Shown: piece after piece, positions 1 through 7,464 of the stretch
Layout of the letters: each line of letters opens with the position of its first letter
Numbering within the stretch: position 1 is the stretch's first letter
Source: an uncultured Lentisphaeria bacterium
Lineage (GTDB): Bacteria > Verrucomicrobiota > Lentisphaeria > Victivallales > Victivallaceae
Direction: 5' to 3'
Length of the DNA stretch: 10,731 bases
Assembly (NCBI GenBank): GCA_903821255.1
Contig: CAIJKT010000386.1
Span: 1 to 10,731 of the forward strand
Made by a program: the position numbers and the translations under genes
Notes under the pieces: generated by a model
What the model was told of the DNA's origin: nothing
The model's database searches: none
What the model saw: only the letters and a program-made list of their open reading frames with translations

Positions 1-48
1 AGAATAAATAATTGTTTTGTCTCAATCGGTTTGTTTTAACATGTATAA

Positions 49-55
49 AGAGGAG
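49..55 (+). promoter_or_regulatory. Shine-Dalgarno site deciding the start of the first methyltransferase
   Basis: The bases AGAGGAG lie 9 bases before the ATG at 65. Two upstream in-frame candidates, TTG at 17 and ATG at 41, have no comparable purine-rich site in front of them, and this site would lie inside the coding region if either were used. It therefore favours translation from 65. Confidence 0.6.
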
Positions 56-64
56 TTAAGTCCG

Positions 65-787
65 ATGGCCATTCAGGATAACAGGGGATATAATCAAAAG
101 TATAAGCCGTCCAAATCGCTCGAGTTGAGGGAACAGAGAAGATGCGGTTATATATTGGACCGGATGGAGCTCAACGCGGAGAAAAGAATACTTGAAATCG
201 GTTGCGGAACTGGAGAACTGGCGTATATGATGGCCCGGAAAACGGACTGCAAAATACTGGGAGTGGATATCTGTGTTCCATTCATTGAACAGGCCCGGAA
301 AAATTTCAGCGTTCCCAATCTTGAATTTAAAGTCCTTGATTTTAATGACGCGGATAATCTGAAGAAAGTAACCGAAGAATGCAAATTTGATTATGTGGTC
401 GGCAACGGCATATTGCATCATTTTTATTATAATCTGGACGAAGTTTTTGCCAATATCCAGACGCTGCTCAAAAAGAACGGTAAAATTATTTTCCTCGAAC
501 CCAATTTTTACAATCCATACTGCCTGCTTATTTTTAAAATAAAATTCTTCCGTAAACTGGCAAGACTTGAGCCGGGCGAATCAACATTTACGAAGACGGC
601 TGTCACCCGGAAATTGAAGAATGCATCTTTTGGCGACATAAAAGTTGAGTATCGCGATTTTCTGGTTCCGGGTACTCCGGAATTTCTCATAAAACCGGTC
701 GTGCTGATCGGCGATATAATCGAAAAAATGCCCGGATTGAATATGATGGCTCAGTCGATATATATTTCCGCGCGTAAAATGGATTGA
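65..787 (+). CDS. Class I SAM-dependent methyltransferase
   Basis: This 240-residue protein is a probable cytoplasmic S-adenosylmethionine methyltransferase of the Methyltransf_11/25 type. The glycine-rich motif I is ILEIGCGTG at residues 42-50. The acidic residue closing the second strand is D68 in LGVDI, and a post-III-like strand with LLKKNGKIIFLEPN spans about 134-147. The segment VVGNGILHHF (111-120) occupies the usual catalytic-side loop. The C-terminal third (150-240) is hydrophobic and basic and may contact a membrane or lipid-linked substrate. I chose ATG 65 because of the AGAGGAG site ahead of it. The stop is 4 bases before the next gene, a large membrane protein, so the two are probably co-transcribed and translationally coupled. 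The acceptor substrate is not visible. Glycan, lipid or quinone methylation are all possible, and the neighbour makes a glycolipid or surface-glycan role the better guess. Confidence 0.85.
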   Translation: MAIQDNRGYNQKYKPSKSLELREQRRCGYILDRMELNAEKRILEIGCGTGELAYMMARKTDCKILGVDICVPFIEQARKNFSVPNLEFKVLDFNDADNLKKVTEECKFDYVVGNGILHHFYYNLDEVFANIQTLLKKNGKIIFLEPNFYNPYCLLIFKIKFFRKLARLEPGESTFTKTAVTRKLKNASFGDIKVEYRDFLVPGTPEFLIKPVVLIGDIIEKMPGLNMMAQSIYISARKMD

Positions 788-791
788 TAAA

Positions 792-2714
792 ATGCCAATT
801 AACAGGTCATGCTATAAAATATTAAACGCCGTCCGTTCCAATAAAACATTCCCTTCGGTTTTTGTCATACTGCTCATTTGTATTTCTTCGGTAACAATCC
901 TGTATAAGGAGTTTTTCTTCTTTTCGACAACGATATGGTCAATGAACAGTAACATCCCGCTGGAGAACCTGGCTCCATTGATGAGAGATTGGGCACGGGA
1001 ATATGACGGCATAGAGACCTACTGTCTGTATATATTAGTTTTAATCAGTATTTTTTTAAGTTTCTTAATCCTTTGCATTTATAAAGTATTATCTTCCCGT
1101 GCAGAGAATTTCATCTATAAAATATCATACTATTTTCTTGTCTTTTTTCTTCTTTTGAATGCTTGTATTTTTTTCATTTATATTGGTTTTAATCCCCCGA
1201 TGGCCTGTCCGTTGCTGAATGTGAGGACTTTTCTTTTCGCTATTATTGCTTCAGTCATTATTTATTTATTGTTTAAGGTTGCAGGCCGTTTCGAGAAAAT
1301 ATCAGTTTGGTTTGTGCCAATTATATTGATCCCTTTCTGTTTCTTTGCGACAATGCCCATATATTTAATGAATTATTGTTTTATATTTGCTCCGGCTTTA
1401 AGAATGATCCATCATTTCAAACTCTCTGAAATATATTTCCAATATGATCTGCTGCTATCGCTGCTGGCGGTATTATGGATGAAGCTTGACCTTGATCTAA
1501 ATTATTTTCAAGTTTTGGGACAGTTATCGATATATTTATTTTTACTGCTTTCCTTTTTTTGGTCCAGGCGTTTCTTTTTAAAAAAGGAACTCTCTTTTTA
1601 TTTGCTGGCCGCTCTGGTGCTGATAAAAATATACGGACTTATATGTGACCCGGTTTTCGCTTTCCAGGTAACTCCTTTGCGGCTTGACTGGTGGATTCTT
1701 CTTATTATCCTGACATACGAAAAAGGTTTGTACAGTAAGTGGACAGGTCTGGCGCTTGGCTTCTTAATTATTTTTCATAGAACTTTTGGAATTATTTACG
1801 CAATCAGTTATCTGGAAACTGCTTTTATATTGCTGCTCTCTGATTTTATCCAAAACATTCCGACATGCCCCTTGAAAGCAGCGTTCAAAAAACATTTTAA
1901 ATGCAATATGGTCAACGGAGTTATTATTGCGTCAGCCTGGGCGATCAGTACATTGCTGTTTGGCGTTTCATTGGAAAGCGCGTCACTTTATCAATCGATC
2001 GGGATCGGTTTTCTGCCGATTCTGGATACCTCTTTCTACTGGTATGTCATAGTGATGATCTGCGCTGCTTCGATCTATTTATTTAAGCTGAGAGAAAAAT
2101 TGCCGGACGGATATTTTGCGGCAGGTTCATTCCTGATTTTTTTAGCAATCGGCAATTCAATCTATTTTTTTGGAAGAAGCCATGAGAATAATATATTGAA
2201 TGTTGCCGCTTCTTTGGTTTTTATCCTGTTCATGCTCTTTGATTTACTTATGTTTGAACATAGCGGCGCAGGAGAAAAGAATGCGCTGAAGCGGGTGTTG
2301 GTGGCAGTGCTTCCCAATATTTTCATCCTGCTGCTGTTGATTTTTTATTCCGGGAGGATTTATGCAGTTACCGTAATAAAAATTCATAATATTAAAAAAC
2401 TCCAATTTGTTTGTCCTATGGCCGCTTCCTTTGATACGAAGCAAATCAAGGAATTGACGAATTCCAGCGCGAAAGTATACTTTGCGGGGGATAGCGATTT
2501 TTATTATTACTATTACGGAGGATATGTTCCGCAGGGGCGCTTTTCGCCCTACGCGTCATGGATATTTAAGAAGGAGATCGTTGTTTTTATGCAGGATTTA
2601 CTGGATAAAGGATATTATATTGTTTTTCTGGATACAAAGAATGACGAGCTGCTGCCTGATTTAAAATATAATAAAATCGTTGAGAAAGGCGAACTTAAAG
2701 TTATCCGGGAATAA
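792..2714 (+). CDS. Large polytopic membrane protein, possibly a GT-C-type glycosyltransferase
   Basis: I do not recognise the family. The 640-residue protein has about 13-15 hydrophobic segments between residues 21 and 525, for example 21-38, 77-98, 107-133, 144-163, 267-290, 412-432, 440-460, 467-487 and 503-526. A soluble tail of about 110 residues follows. The basic N-terminus (residues 1-19) suggests it lies in the cytoplasm, so the loop 39-76, carrying D66, E70 and D72 around RDWAREYDG, would face the periplasm. Catalytic acids of GT-C enzymes sit in that first outer loop, which is why I suggest that fold. The motif GRSHENN lies at 461-467 at the end of a membrane segment. The tail contains a run of five tyrosines (571-575). 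The start follows the methyltransferase stop as TGA-TAAA-ATG with no clear Shine-Dalgarno, which fits translational coupling. It could also be a flippase- or polymerase-like glycan protein. Confidence 0.7.
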   Translation: MPINRSCYKILNAVRSNKTFPSVFVILLICISSVTILYKEFFFFSTTIWSMNSNIPLENLAPLMRDWAREYDGIETYCLYILVLISIFLSFLILCIYKVLSSRAENFIYKISYYFLVFFLLLNACIFFIYIGFNPPMACPLLNVRTFLFAIIASVIIYLLFKVAGRFEKISVWFVPIILIPFCFFATMPIYLMNYCFIFAPALRMIHHFKLSEIYFQYDLLLSLLAVLWMKLDLDLNYFQVLGQLSIYLFLLLSFFWSRRFFLKKELSFYLLAALVLIKIYGLICDPVFAFQVTPLRLDWWILLIILTYEKGLYSKWTGLALGFLIIFHRTFGIIYAISYLETAFILLLSDFIQNIPTCPLKAAFKKHFKCNMVNGVIIASAWAISTLLFGVSLESASLYQSIGIGFLPILDTSFYWYVIVMICAASIYLFKLREKLPDGYFAAGSFLIFLAIGNSIYFFGRSHENNILNVAASLVFILFMLFDLLMFEHSGAGEKNALKRVLVAVLPNIFILLLLIFYSGRIYAVTVIKIHNIKKLQFVCPMAASFDTKQIKELTNSSAKVYFAGDSDFYYYYYGGYVPQGRFSPYASWIFKKEIVVFMQDLLDKGYYIVFLDTKNDELLPDLKYNKIVEKGELKVIRE

Positions 2715-2747
2715 TATCGCATTGTATCGCTGCGGGAATGGTTGCGC

Positions 2748-3491
2748 TTATTTTGTTAATATGATGGTGTAGCCAAGAGGGTCATCATTGCTGCCTAAAT
2801 TTGCAAGGACGGAAATATGACCCAGTAATATTGCAAGAAGGATAAGCGGGGCGCAGCAAATTAATAAAGGCGACATGAGCAGAGTTCTTAAATACTTTTT
2901 ATTGATTACATTTCGCACATAAATTAATATTATTTTTGCAGCAATAACCGTTATATCAGTTCCTCTGGGTATGATCTCCATTTTTGAGAAGTTGCTGAAA
3001 ATATATTTTAATGACGACGGCGTGAACCTGAAATAATCATAAGGCGCATAATGAAATCTTGCAGACCACGGCACCGTGACAATGCCCTTGCCGCCCTTTT
3101 TTAAAACTCGATGTATTTCACTTGCAAAATTATTATAATCAAGCACATGCTCCAGCACTTCGGTGCAAATAAATCCGTCAAAAGACTCGGCGTCAAAAGG
3201 AATTATTTTACCATCATAGAGTGTCACATCTTTGTTGTGATATCTGAAATTAGCCGCCTCGATGGTATCCAGTCCGAAATATTTGATGTTCTCTTTTGAA
3301 AATAGATGCTTGAAAGGAGAATTGCCGCAGCCGATATCTAAAATACTGCCGGAGAAATTCCTGCTGAAGTCCCTTATATTTTTATATACTGTTAATGCCT
3401 GGAAATCCAGCAGCAATCTTATTGAAAACTTTATTCTATTGATAATGCCTGTAGGAGCGACATGTTTTCTCGGTTCAAAATCTTCTGTCAT
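2748..3491 (-). CDS. Class I SAM-dependent methyltransferase with C-terminal membrane segment
   Basis: The protein has 247 residues. Motif I is ILDIGCGN (50-57), the acidic residue is D75 in YFGLD, the loop FICTEVLEHV spans 107-116, and VLKKGGKGIVTVPW covers 129-142. These are hallmarks of Methyltransf_11-type enzymes found in lipopolysaccharide and exopolysaccharide clusters. A strongly hydrophobic stretch at about 206-230 could anchor it to the membrane, which would suit a lipid-linked substrate. It converges with the membrane protein across only 33 bases (2715-2747), in which I see no convincing terminator hairpin. No strong Shine-Dalgarno precedes the ATG; AGAG lies a short distance upstream. 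It is unrelated in detail to the methyltransferase at 65-787 apart from the shared fold. Confidence 0.85.
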   Translation of the reverse strand: MTEDFEPRKHVAPTGIINRIKFSIRLLLDFQALTVYKNIRDFSRNFSGSILDIGCGNSPFKHLFSKENIKYFGLDTIEAANFRYHNKDVTLYDGKIIPFDAESFDGFICTEVLEHVLDYNNFASEIHRVLKKGGKGIVTVPWSARFHYAPYDYFRFTPSSLKYIFSNFSKMEIIPRGTDITVIAAKIILIYVRNVINKKYLRTLLMSPLLICCAPLILLAILLGHISVLANLGSNDDPLGYTIILTK

Positions 3492-3521
3492 ATATTACTC
3501 TGGTTTTGCAGTTAGTTTTTG

Positions 3522-3527
3522 AGTATA
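3522..3527 (-). promoter_or_regulatory. Possible -10 element for the methyltransferase at 2748-3491
   Basis: On the - strand this reads TATACT, about 30 bases before the ATG, a suitable distance for a -10 hexamer. The best -35-like hexamer, TTGATA at 3549-3554, is 21 bases away, which is too far, so the promoter is only a candidate. The 131-base spacer 3492-3622 otherwise shows only a weak ATGCA/TGCAT inverted repeat around 3577-3597 and no T-tailed terminator for the PHP gene upstream. Confidence 0.25.
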
Positions 3528-3622
3528 AAAATCAATGTAAAGGTTCTGTATCAATATAAACGTTTGACTGGACTAATGCAAACCTGTTCGCTGCATCCGA
3601 AATTCGAAGAAAATGAAGTCTT

Positions 3623-5461
3623 TCAGTATCTTGCTTTTTTCAGTTCAAAGTCCCAGTGAATTGACGACAGCGTTTGTTTTAATTCATCAAACCTGAATAC
3701 CGCCCATGGTACTTGTCCCGGCTGGAGAAACTTATTATTCTGTGCCCACTTACCGCTGTAAATATACTCAAAATAATCCCGCAGCGGCGGATAATCCAGG
3801 TATATGTTTTTAAACAGGGGCTCATAGCCGCCGCACGAGATTTGCAGTTCGGCGGAAAGCGGAATCCCGGAAAAATTGAAATCGCCGCAGCGTCCGGTAA
3901 TGCCGCTTTTTATAACGTCGCCTCCATTCAAAAACTCAATTTTCACCCCGCCCAGCGGCTGCCGCGTCGCCGCATCCGCGATCCTGCCCGAAAAATCCGG
4001 GGTCATGAGTCCGGGCGGCTGAAACGATTCCGGCTCGAAATAATATGGATTGGTAAAAGCCGCCTGCGTTATCGCAGTATATTCAGTATTTTTTTCTTTT
4101 TCGCATAACTCGGCATAGGCCATGACATCGGCGAATTCTTTCCTGCGCGGCCGTTTTCGTCCGAAAACTTTGACCAGAAACCAGGTCCGGCGCATGGCAT
4201 CGGGTTTGATTACAAACTCATGATTATAACTTCTGAGTTTTTTATCCTCAATATCGATAATTTCCACCGGCTTGCCGTTTTTGTAGAGTACCAGCCAGGA
4301 AATATACTCTTCCGGCGCCGGGTGGCTTAAAACAGAAACAGAGATTCTATGGAGCCGTCCATCACTTTTTATGATGCTGCCGGGGCGGTGTCTGCCGTCC
4401 AGAATGGTGATCAGGGCCGGTCCGCTGGTCATGAAAGATTTGCCGGCCGCCAGATTCTTCAGGAACGATTTTAAATTAAAGCTTTCAGTGCCGCAATAAA
4501 CATACGTTCTGAAGTCTCCAATCTTATGCCTGCCGCTCATATCGCCGTCGGTCTCCGCGACTCCGGCTATGCGATAACCCATGTTTAAAAGATGAAACCA
4601 GAGATTCTGGTAAAAGATGTGCTCGGCATCATACCCCATTACTGTCAGCGAATCATAAATTTTTCCGGCAAGGAGGGCAAAACAAAAATCCGCCGCGATA
4701 TTGGTGCAGATCAGCGATGCCTGTTTATTATCCATCCACCAGCTTGTCGGGTGCGGTGCAGCGGACACGCCGCCCTGTTTTTTCCAGCGGATTATTTTAT
4801 TCAGCGGAGACTCGCCGCTATAAGGCACTTCCAATGCAGGACTGGCGATTTCCCTGCCGGTAATACCGGCCACTTTGAAATATTCCACATCATGGTAACT
4901 GTCGCAGCATCCCTGCGGGTCGGAAATTACTGGAAATTCCCACCAGCAGACATGCCCGAACCTGGTTTTGGGAAACTCCGCACCCATGTAAATATGGGCA
5001 TCGCCGGCGGAAAGACTGCTCAGGTACTGATGAAGTTTTTCTCCGTCGCCGCCCAGCCAGGACCCCGGCGGCGTCATCCAGTCCTGACACAGTGCAATCA
5101 TGTCTATTCCCGACGCCCGCATGAATGTGACCAGTTCCTCCGGAGCCGTCGGATAATTGATGTGATTATGCGCATCGCCGGTAAAAAGACCCTGCTTTTT
5201 AAAATCAACCCAGGGCGGCAGCACGGCTTGAACGGCAGTATTCCGGTCAAGCCGCAATTCCATGTTTGAGTATTGATATGCCAGGCCGGAATAAACGGTG
5301 ATGGAATATTTTCCTGCCGGCAGTGAAAATTCTATTTCTCCGGCAAATGCTTTCAGCCGCCTGGTTTGGCCGGATTCAGCTAAAATAATCCATGCCGGAA
5401 TCATCTTTTTAGAAGTTCCGTCAAGCGCGGTAATTTTCAGTGAAAAAGTCTTTTTTATCAT
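3623..5461 (-). CDS. CehA/McbA-family PHP-domain metallohydrolase
   Basis: The protein has 612 residues. Residues 1-85 form a beta-rich N-terminal domain. A PHP metal site follows: GDAHNH at 95-100 gives the D-x-H-x-H signature, with AEFP (161-164), H170, PHP (236-238) and ETDGD (303-307) as further metal-ligand or active-site candidates. KSFMTSGP (341-348) resembles the conserved end of the catalytic domain in CehA-type proteins. A second beta domain covers about 350-430. Residues about 485-560 look like a carboxypeptidase-regulatory-like beta-sandwich (SGRIADAATRQPLGGVKIEF). PHP domains hydrolyse phosphoesters; CehA and McbA are named for carbaryl hydrolysis, so the real bond cleaved is open. 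No signal peptide is seen, so it is probably cytoplasmic. It starts 8 bases after the histidine phosphatase stop; the only Shine-Dalgarno candidate is AGGGA about 11 bases upstream, inside the end of that gene, so translation is probably coupled. Confidence 0.85.
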   Translation of the reverse strand: MIKKTFSLKITALDGTSKKMIPAWIILAESGQTRRLKAFAGEIEFSLPAGKYSITVYSGLAYQYSNMELRLDRNTAVQAVLPPWVDFKKQGLFTGDAHNHINYPTAPEELVTFMRASGIDMIALCQDWMTPPGSWLGGDGEKLHQYLSSLSAGDAHIYMGAEFPKTRFGHVCWWEFPVISDPQGCCDSYHDVEYFKVAGITGREIASPALEVPYSGESPLNKIIRWKKQGGVSAAPHPTSWWMDNKQASLICTNIAADFCFALLAGKIYDSLTVMGYDAEHIFYQNLWFHLLNMGYRIAGVAETDGDMSGRHKIGDFRTYVYCGTESFNLKSFLKNLAAGKSFMTSGPALITILDGRHRPGSIIKSDGRLHRISVSVLSHPAPEEYISWLVLYKNGKPVEIIDIEDKKLRSYNHEFVIKPDAMRRTWFLVKVFGRKRPRRKEFADVMAYAELCEKEKNTEYTAITQAAFTNPYYFEPESFQPPGLMTPDFSGRIADAATRQPLGGVKIEFLNGGDVIKSGITGRCGDFNFSGIPLSAELQISCGGYEPLFKNIYLDYPPLRDYFEYIYSGKWAQNNKFLQPGQVPWAVFRFDELKQTLSSIHWDFELKKARY

Positions 5462-5469
5462 TTCAAAGA

Positions 5470-6126
5470 TCAGTCCCTGAAAAAATTAACGTTATTGATA
5501 AGCAACTGCGGGTAATAAGTTTCTTTGTGTTTGATAAAATCAATAATTGCCGGCCCGGTCAGTTGAAAAGCAAACCTGCTCAACGGAAACGGTCTGGTTT
5601 CCAGGATGAAAGAAAGCAGTATGGCCAGTGAACCGCCATGCGCAAAAACCGCCAGGTTCAGATCCTCCGCGCGCTCTTCAATGTGGAAGCCGCCGCCGCC
5701 GGCATGAATCCCAAGTTTCTTCAATTCCGCCAGGAATGGCGGACAGATTCGGGCGTACAGTTCAAAAGTTCCTTCCCCCAGATCGGTTTTCCAGGTTTCT
5801 TCAATATCGCTGGTCTGATAGCTGTTCATGATCGCTTCGAATTCTACTGACGGGAATTCTTTGAAGGCGGGATTGACATCCCATTCTTTTAGAAAATCAA
5901 ATGTGGCGATTTCTATATTTTTTCCCGCCAGCACGATTTCCGCAGTCTGCAGGGCCCTGCCGTAAGGCGATGAAAAAGCCGCCCCGATTTCGATTTTATT
6001 CAGGATTTCGCGCAGTCTTTCCGCCTGCTGGATGCCGGTCGCGGTGAGAAAATTCTTTACCGGCGGTTTGGGGCAGGCAAAAGAATCTCCAGCGCTTTCG
6101 CCATGCCGCGCAAGTATGACTCTCAT
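5470..6126 (-). CDS. Histidine phosphatase family (phosphoglycerate-mutase-like) protein
   Basis: This 218-residue cytoplasmic protein belongs to branch 1 of the histidine phosphatase superfamily. The phospho-accepting motif RHGE is at residues 7-10 (R7, H8). The second phosphate-binding arginine is R57 in SSPYGRALQTAE, the probable acid is E81 in LKEWD, and the second histidine is H163 in FAHGG. These are the full catalytic set, so it should be an active phosphatase or mutase acting through phosphohistidine. The length suits a small phosphatase. A glycine run GGGG at 143-146 comes from a GCC-type triplet run and lies in a variable loop. The start is fixed by AGGAGG just upstream, the strongest ribosome site in the window. 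The neighbouring PHP hydrolase follows at once, so both probably act on the same or successive phosphorylated substrates; the substrate itself is unknown. Confidence 0.88.
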   Translation of the reverse strand: MRVILARHGESAGDSFACPKPPVKNFLTATGIQQAERLREILNKIEIGAAFSSPYGRALQTAEIVLAGKNIEIATFDFLKEWDVNPAFKEFPSVEFEAIMNSYQTSDIEETWKTDLGEGTFELYARICPPFLAELKKLGIHAGGGGFHIEERAEDLNLAVFAHGGSLAILLSFILETRPFPLSRFAFQLTGPAIIDFIKHKETYYPQLLINNVNFFRD

Positions 6127-6130
6127 AAAT

Positions 6131-6136
6131 CCTCCT
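6131..6136 (-). promoter_or_regulatory. Strong Shine-Dalgarno for the histidine phosphatase
   Basis: The - strand reads AGGAGG followed by ATTT and then the ATG at 6126. This is a full-length match to the anti-Shine-Dalgarno and fixes the start. Its strength contrasts with the weak sites of most neighbours and suggests that this gene begins a transcription unit. Confidence 0.75.
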
Positions 6137-6160
6137 GCAATTGTAATTGCTGATTAATTT

Positions 6161-6191
6161 AACCACAAAGTTACAAAGACACAATGTCTTT
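6161..6191. repeat. ACAAAG ladder with 8-base period, plus small hairpin
   Basis: ACAAAG occurs at 6165-6170 and 6173-6178 and a degenerate ACAATG at 6181-6186, each 8 bases apart, preceded by TTAACC. Dispersed repeats with this look (ACC-ACAAAG-nn-ACAAAG) are familiar from many environmental genomes, so this is probably a remnant of one. The same stretch forms a perfect 7-bp hairpin, AAAGACA-CAA-TGTCTTT (6175-6191), followed on the + strand by TTATTTTT. That resembles a weak terminator, but no + strand gene precedes it. Confidence 0.45.
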
Positions 6192-6285
6192 TTATTTTTA
6201 AATCAAAAAAACGTGTAATTTATCGTTCTTCCTGCGGGTGAATGAAAAAGCCGGGAATATGTGCAATAAAAATGGAAATAAAGTG

Positions 6286-6344
6286 GAGATCCGATATGGA
6301 ATATGGCGCACTTACAAGGAATATATCATCCGCCGCCGGATCTC
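6286..6344. repeat. Long-range inverted repeat downstream of the propeller gene
   Basis: GAGATCCG (6286-6293) is the exact reverse complement of CGGATCTC (6337-6344), separated by 43 bases. Inside lie a shorter pair, GATAT at 6293-6297 and ATATC at 6323-6327 (overlapping the outer arm by one base), and a direct repeat of GGAATAT. On the - strand the structure starts 10 bases after the stop of the gene 6354-7454 and is followed by a moderately T-rich stretch. It could stabilise or end that transcript, but no uninterrupted T-run supports a classical terminator. Confidence 0.35.
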
Positions 6345-6353
6345 ATGAAAGGA

Positions 6354-7454
6354 TTAAATCGCCAGCGGTGAAGCAATGACGGCCATCCGGATATCGGACT
6401 TCGGACTGGAACCGGTACAGGCAGTCCGGTTGTGATTATAATTGCAGCCGGTATAAAATAAATGCCATTGCCGCTCATGAAATACTAACGAGTGCGGCGC
6501 ATAAACTCCAAGCAATTCCGGAGAACGCGGAAACCAGGGACCCGGACATGGGCGCTGCCAGTTCAGACCGTCTGATGAAAAACACCATTCGATGTCGGTC
6601 GTCTGATTTTTAACGTCATAGTAGCCAAGCTGTCCGATTTTTCCATCAGGAGTTGAAGTAACCGCCAGACAATAAAACTGTATCCATGGCGGATCGTCCT
6701 GATTGGGTTCCAGCACCCGCACTCCCTTGCTCCAGTTGAGACCATCGGGACTGGTACGGCGTTCGATCACTCTGATCCAGCCGGCGGCATTATCGTGTGC
6801 CACATAGCTGGAACTGTCCTGTGCCACCGGCAGGATTACGGCGGTGTAAAGTTCAAAACTGCCATCGGGCAGCAGATAAAGATTAGTGGCGTCATTACAG
6901 AGTTTTTCCGGGTCGGCTTCCGGCTCTTCCGCCGGTCTGGCTGAATCTCTTTTGCCGAAGGTAAGTCCGGCCGGTCCGAACCATTCAGCCGGAACGGCAC
7001 GGTCATTATAATGATAAAGGCAGGGCCGTAGCGGATCAATCACCTCATAGCGATGACCATCGCCGCTGAATGCGCACAGAAAGCGGACTACATCCTGGCC
7101 GTGGGCCCAGAAGTATAGACGGTGTGAGCCATCCGGCATGGCGATGTGCACCGGCTGCCGCGGCCGCCAGCCATCCGGCAGATTGCCGATGGTAAATTCT
7201 CCTTGATGCGCCTTGCCGCAAGTAAGCTGCGCGGGAAACAGCGACATCGTTTTCCCTGGCTCTCCGTCCGCAAACCCGATATTGAATTCCTCCGCTCCAT
7301 TGCCGTTATTATGAGAAGAATACCATACCCGCCAGCGCTTTTCGCCAAGCGGTTCGGCGCAGGCGGTAAAACTCTGCAATTCCAGTTTACGGTGTTGCAG
7401 AATAACGCCCCGGTCATGCCAGTTCTCCGAACTCGGCGGATGAAAAATTGTCAT
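6354..7454 (-). CDS. Five-bladed beta-propeller protein, GH32/43/68/130-like glycosidase
   Basis: The protein has 366 residues and no signal peptide or membrane segment. It consists of repeating beta-strand blocks typical of the glycosyl hydrolase five-bladed propeller superfamily. Two near-identical blade motifs are visible, SPDGLNW (235-241) and SSDGLNW (293-299). Other blade strands include RWRVWYSSH (40-48), HRLYFWAHG (111-119), NDATNLYLLPDGSFELY (187-203) and YAPHSLVFHERQWHLFYTG (318-336). In GH32, GH43 and GH130 enzymes this fold cleaves or phosphorolyses fructose, arabinose, xylose or mannose linkages. I cannot assign the catalytic acids here, so the exact family and activity stay open. 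The gene follows the alpha/beta hydrolase stop by 10 bases; an AAGGGTG ribosome site overlaps that TAA, which supports coupled translation from ATG 7454. It is probably the last gene of the 9147-6354 operon. Confidence 0.7.
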   Translation of the reverse strand: MTIFHPPSSENWHDRGVILQHRKLELQSFTACAEPLGEKRWRVWYSSHNNGNGAEEFNIGFADGEPGKTMSLFPAQLTCGKAHQGEFTIGNLPDGWRPRQPVHIAMPDGSHRLYFWAHGQDVVRFLCAFSGDGHRYEVIDPLRPCLYHYNDRAVPAEWFGPAGLTFGKRDSARPAEEPEADPEKLCNDATNLYLLPDGSFELYTAVILPVAQDSSSYVAHDNAAGWIRVIERRTSPDGLNWSKGVRVLEPNQDDPPWIQFYCLAVTSTPDGKIGQLGYYDVKNQTTDIEWCFSSDGLNWQRPCPGPWFPRSPELLGVYAPHSLVFHERQWHLFYTGCNYNHNRTACTGSSPKSDIRMAVIASPLAI

Positions 7455-7464
7455 GGAGTCACCC

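Noticed and set aside
1..39. Possible end of an upstream gene: frame 1 is open from the window edge to TAA at 37-39.
   Set aside because: Only 12 codons, AT-rich, with no recognisable residues; chance is as likely.
17..64. Longer start for the first methyltransferase (TTG 17 or ATG 41).
   Set aside because: The clear AGAGGAG site fits ATG 65 and would lie inside the coding region if the earlier starts were used.
2715..2747. Bidirectional terminator between the convergent genes.
   Set aside because: No stem of useful length and no T-run on either side; the repeated ATCGC is direct, not inverted.
4592..5269. Long open frame on the + strand opposite the PHP gene.
   Set aside because: It is the shadow of a well-supported gene on the other strand, and its translation has no domain-like pattern.
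5680..5705. GCC triplet run in the histidine phosphatase as a possible unstable repeat.
   Set aside because: It is only a few units, encodes a short glycine run in a variable loop, and is in frame.
6175..6199. Rho-independent terminator on the + strand (7-bp hairpin plus TTATTTTT).
   Set aside because: No + strand gene runs into it, the stem has only two G-C pairs, and on the - strand the T-run is missing. It is kept only as part of the repeat.
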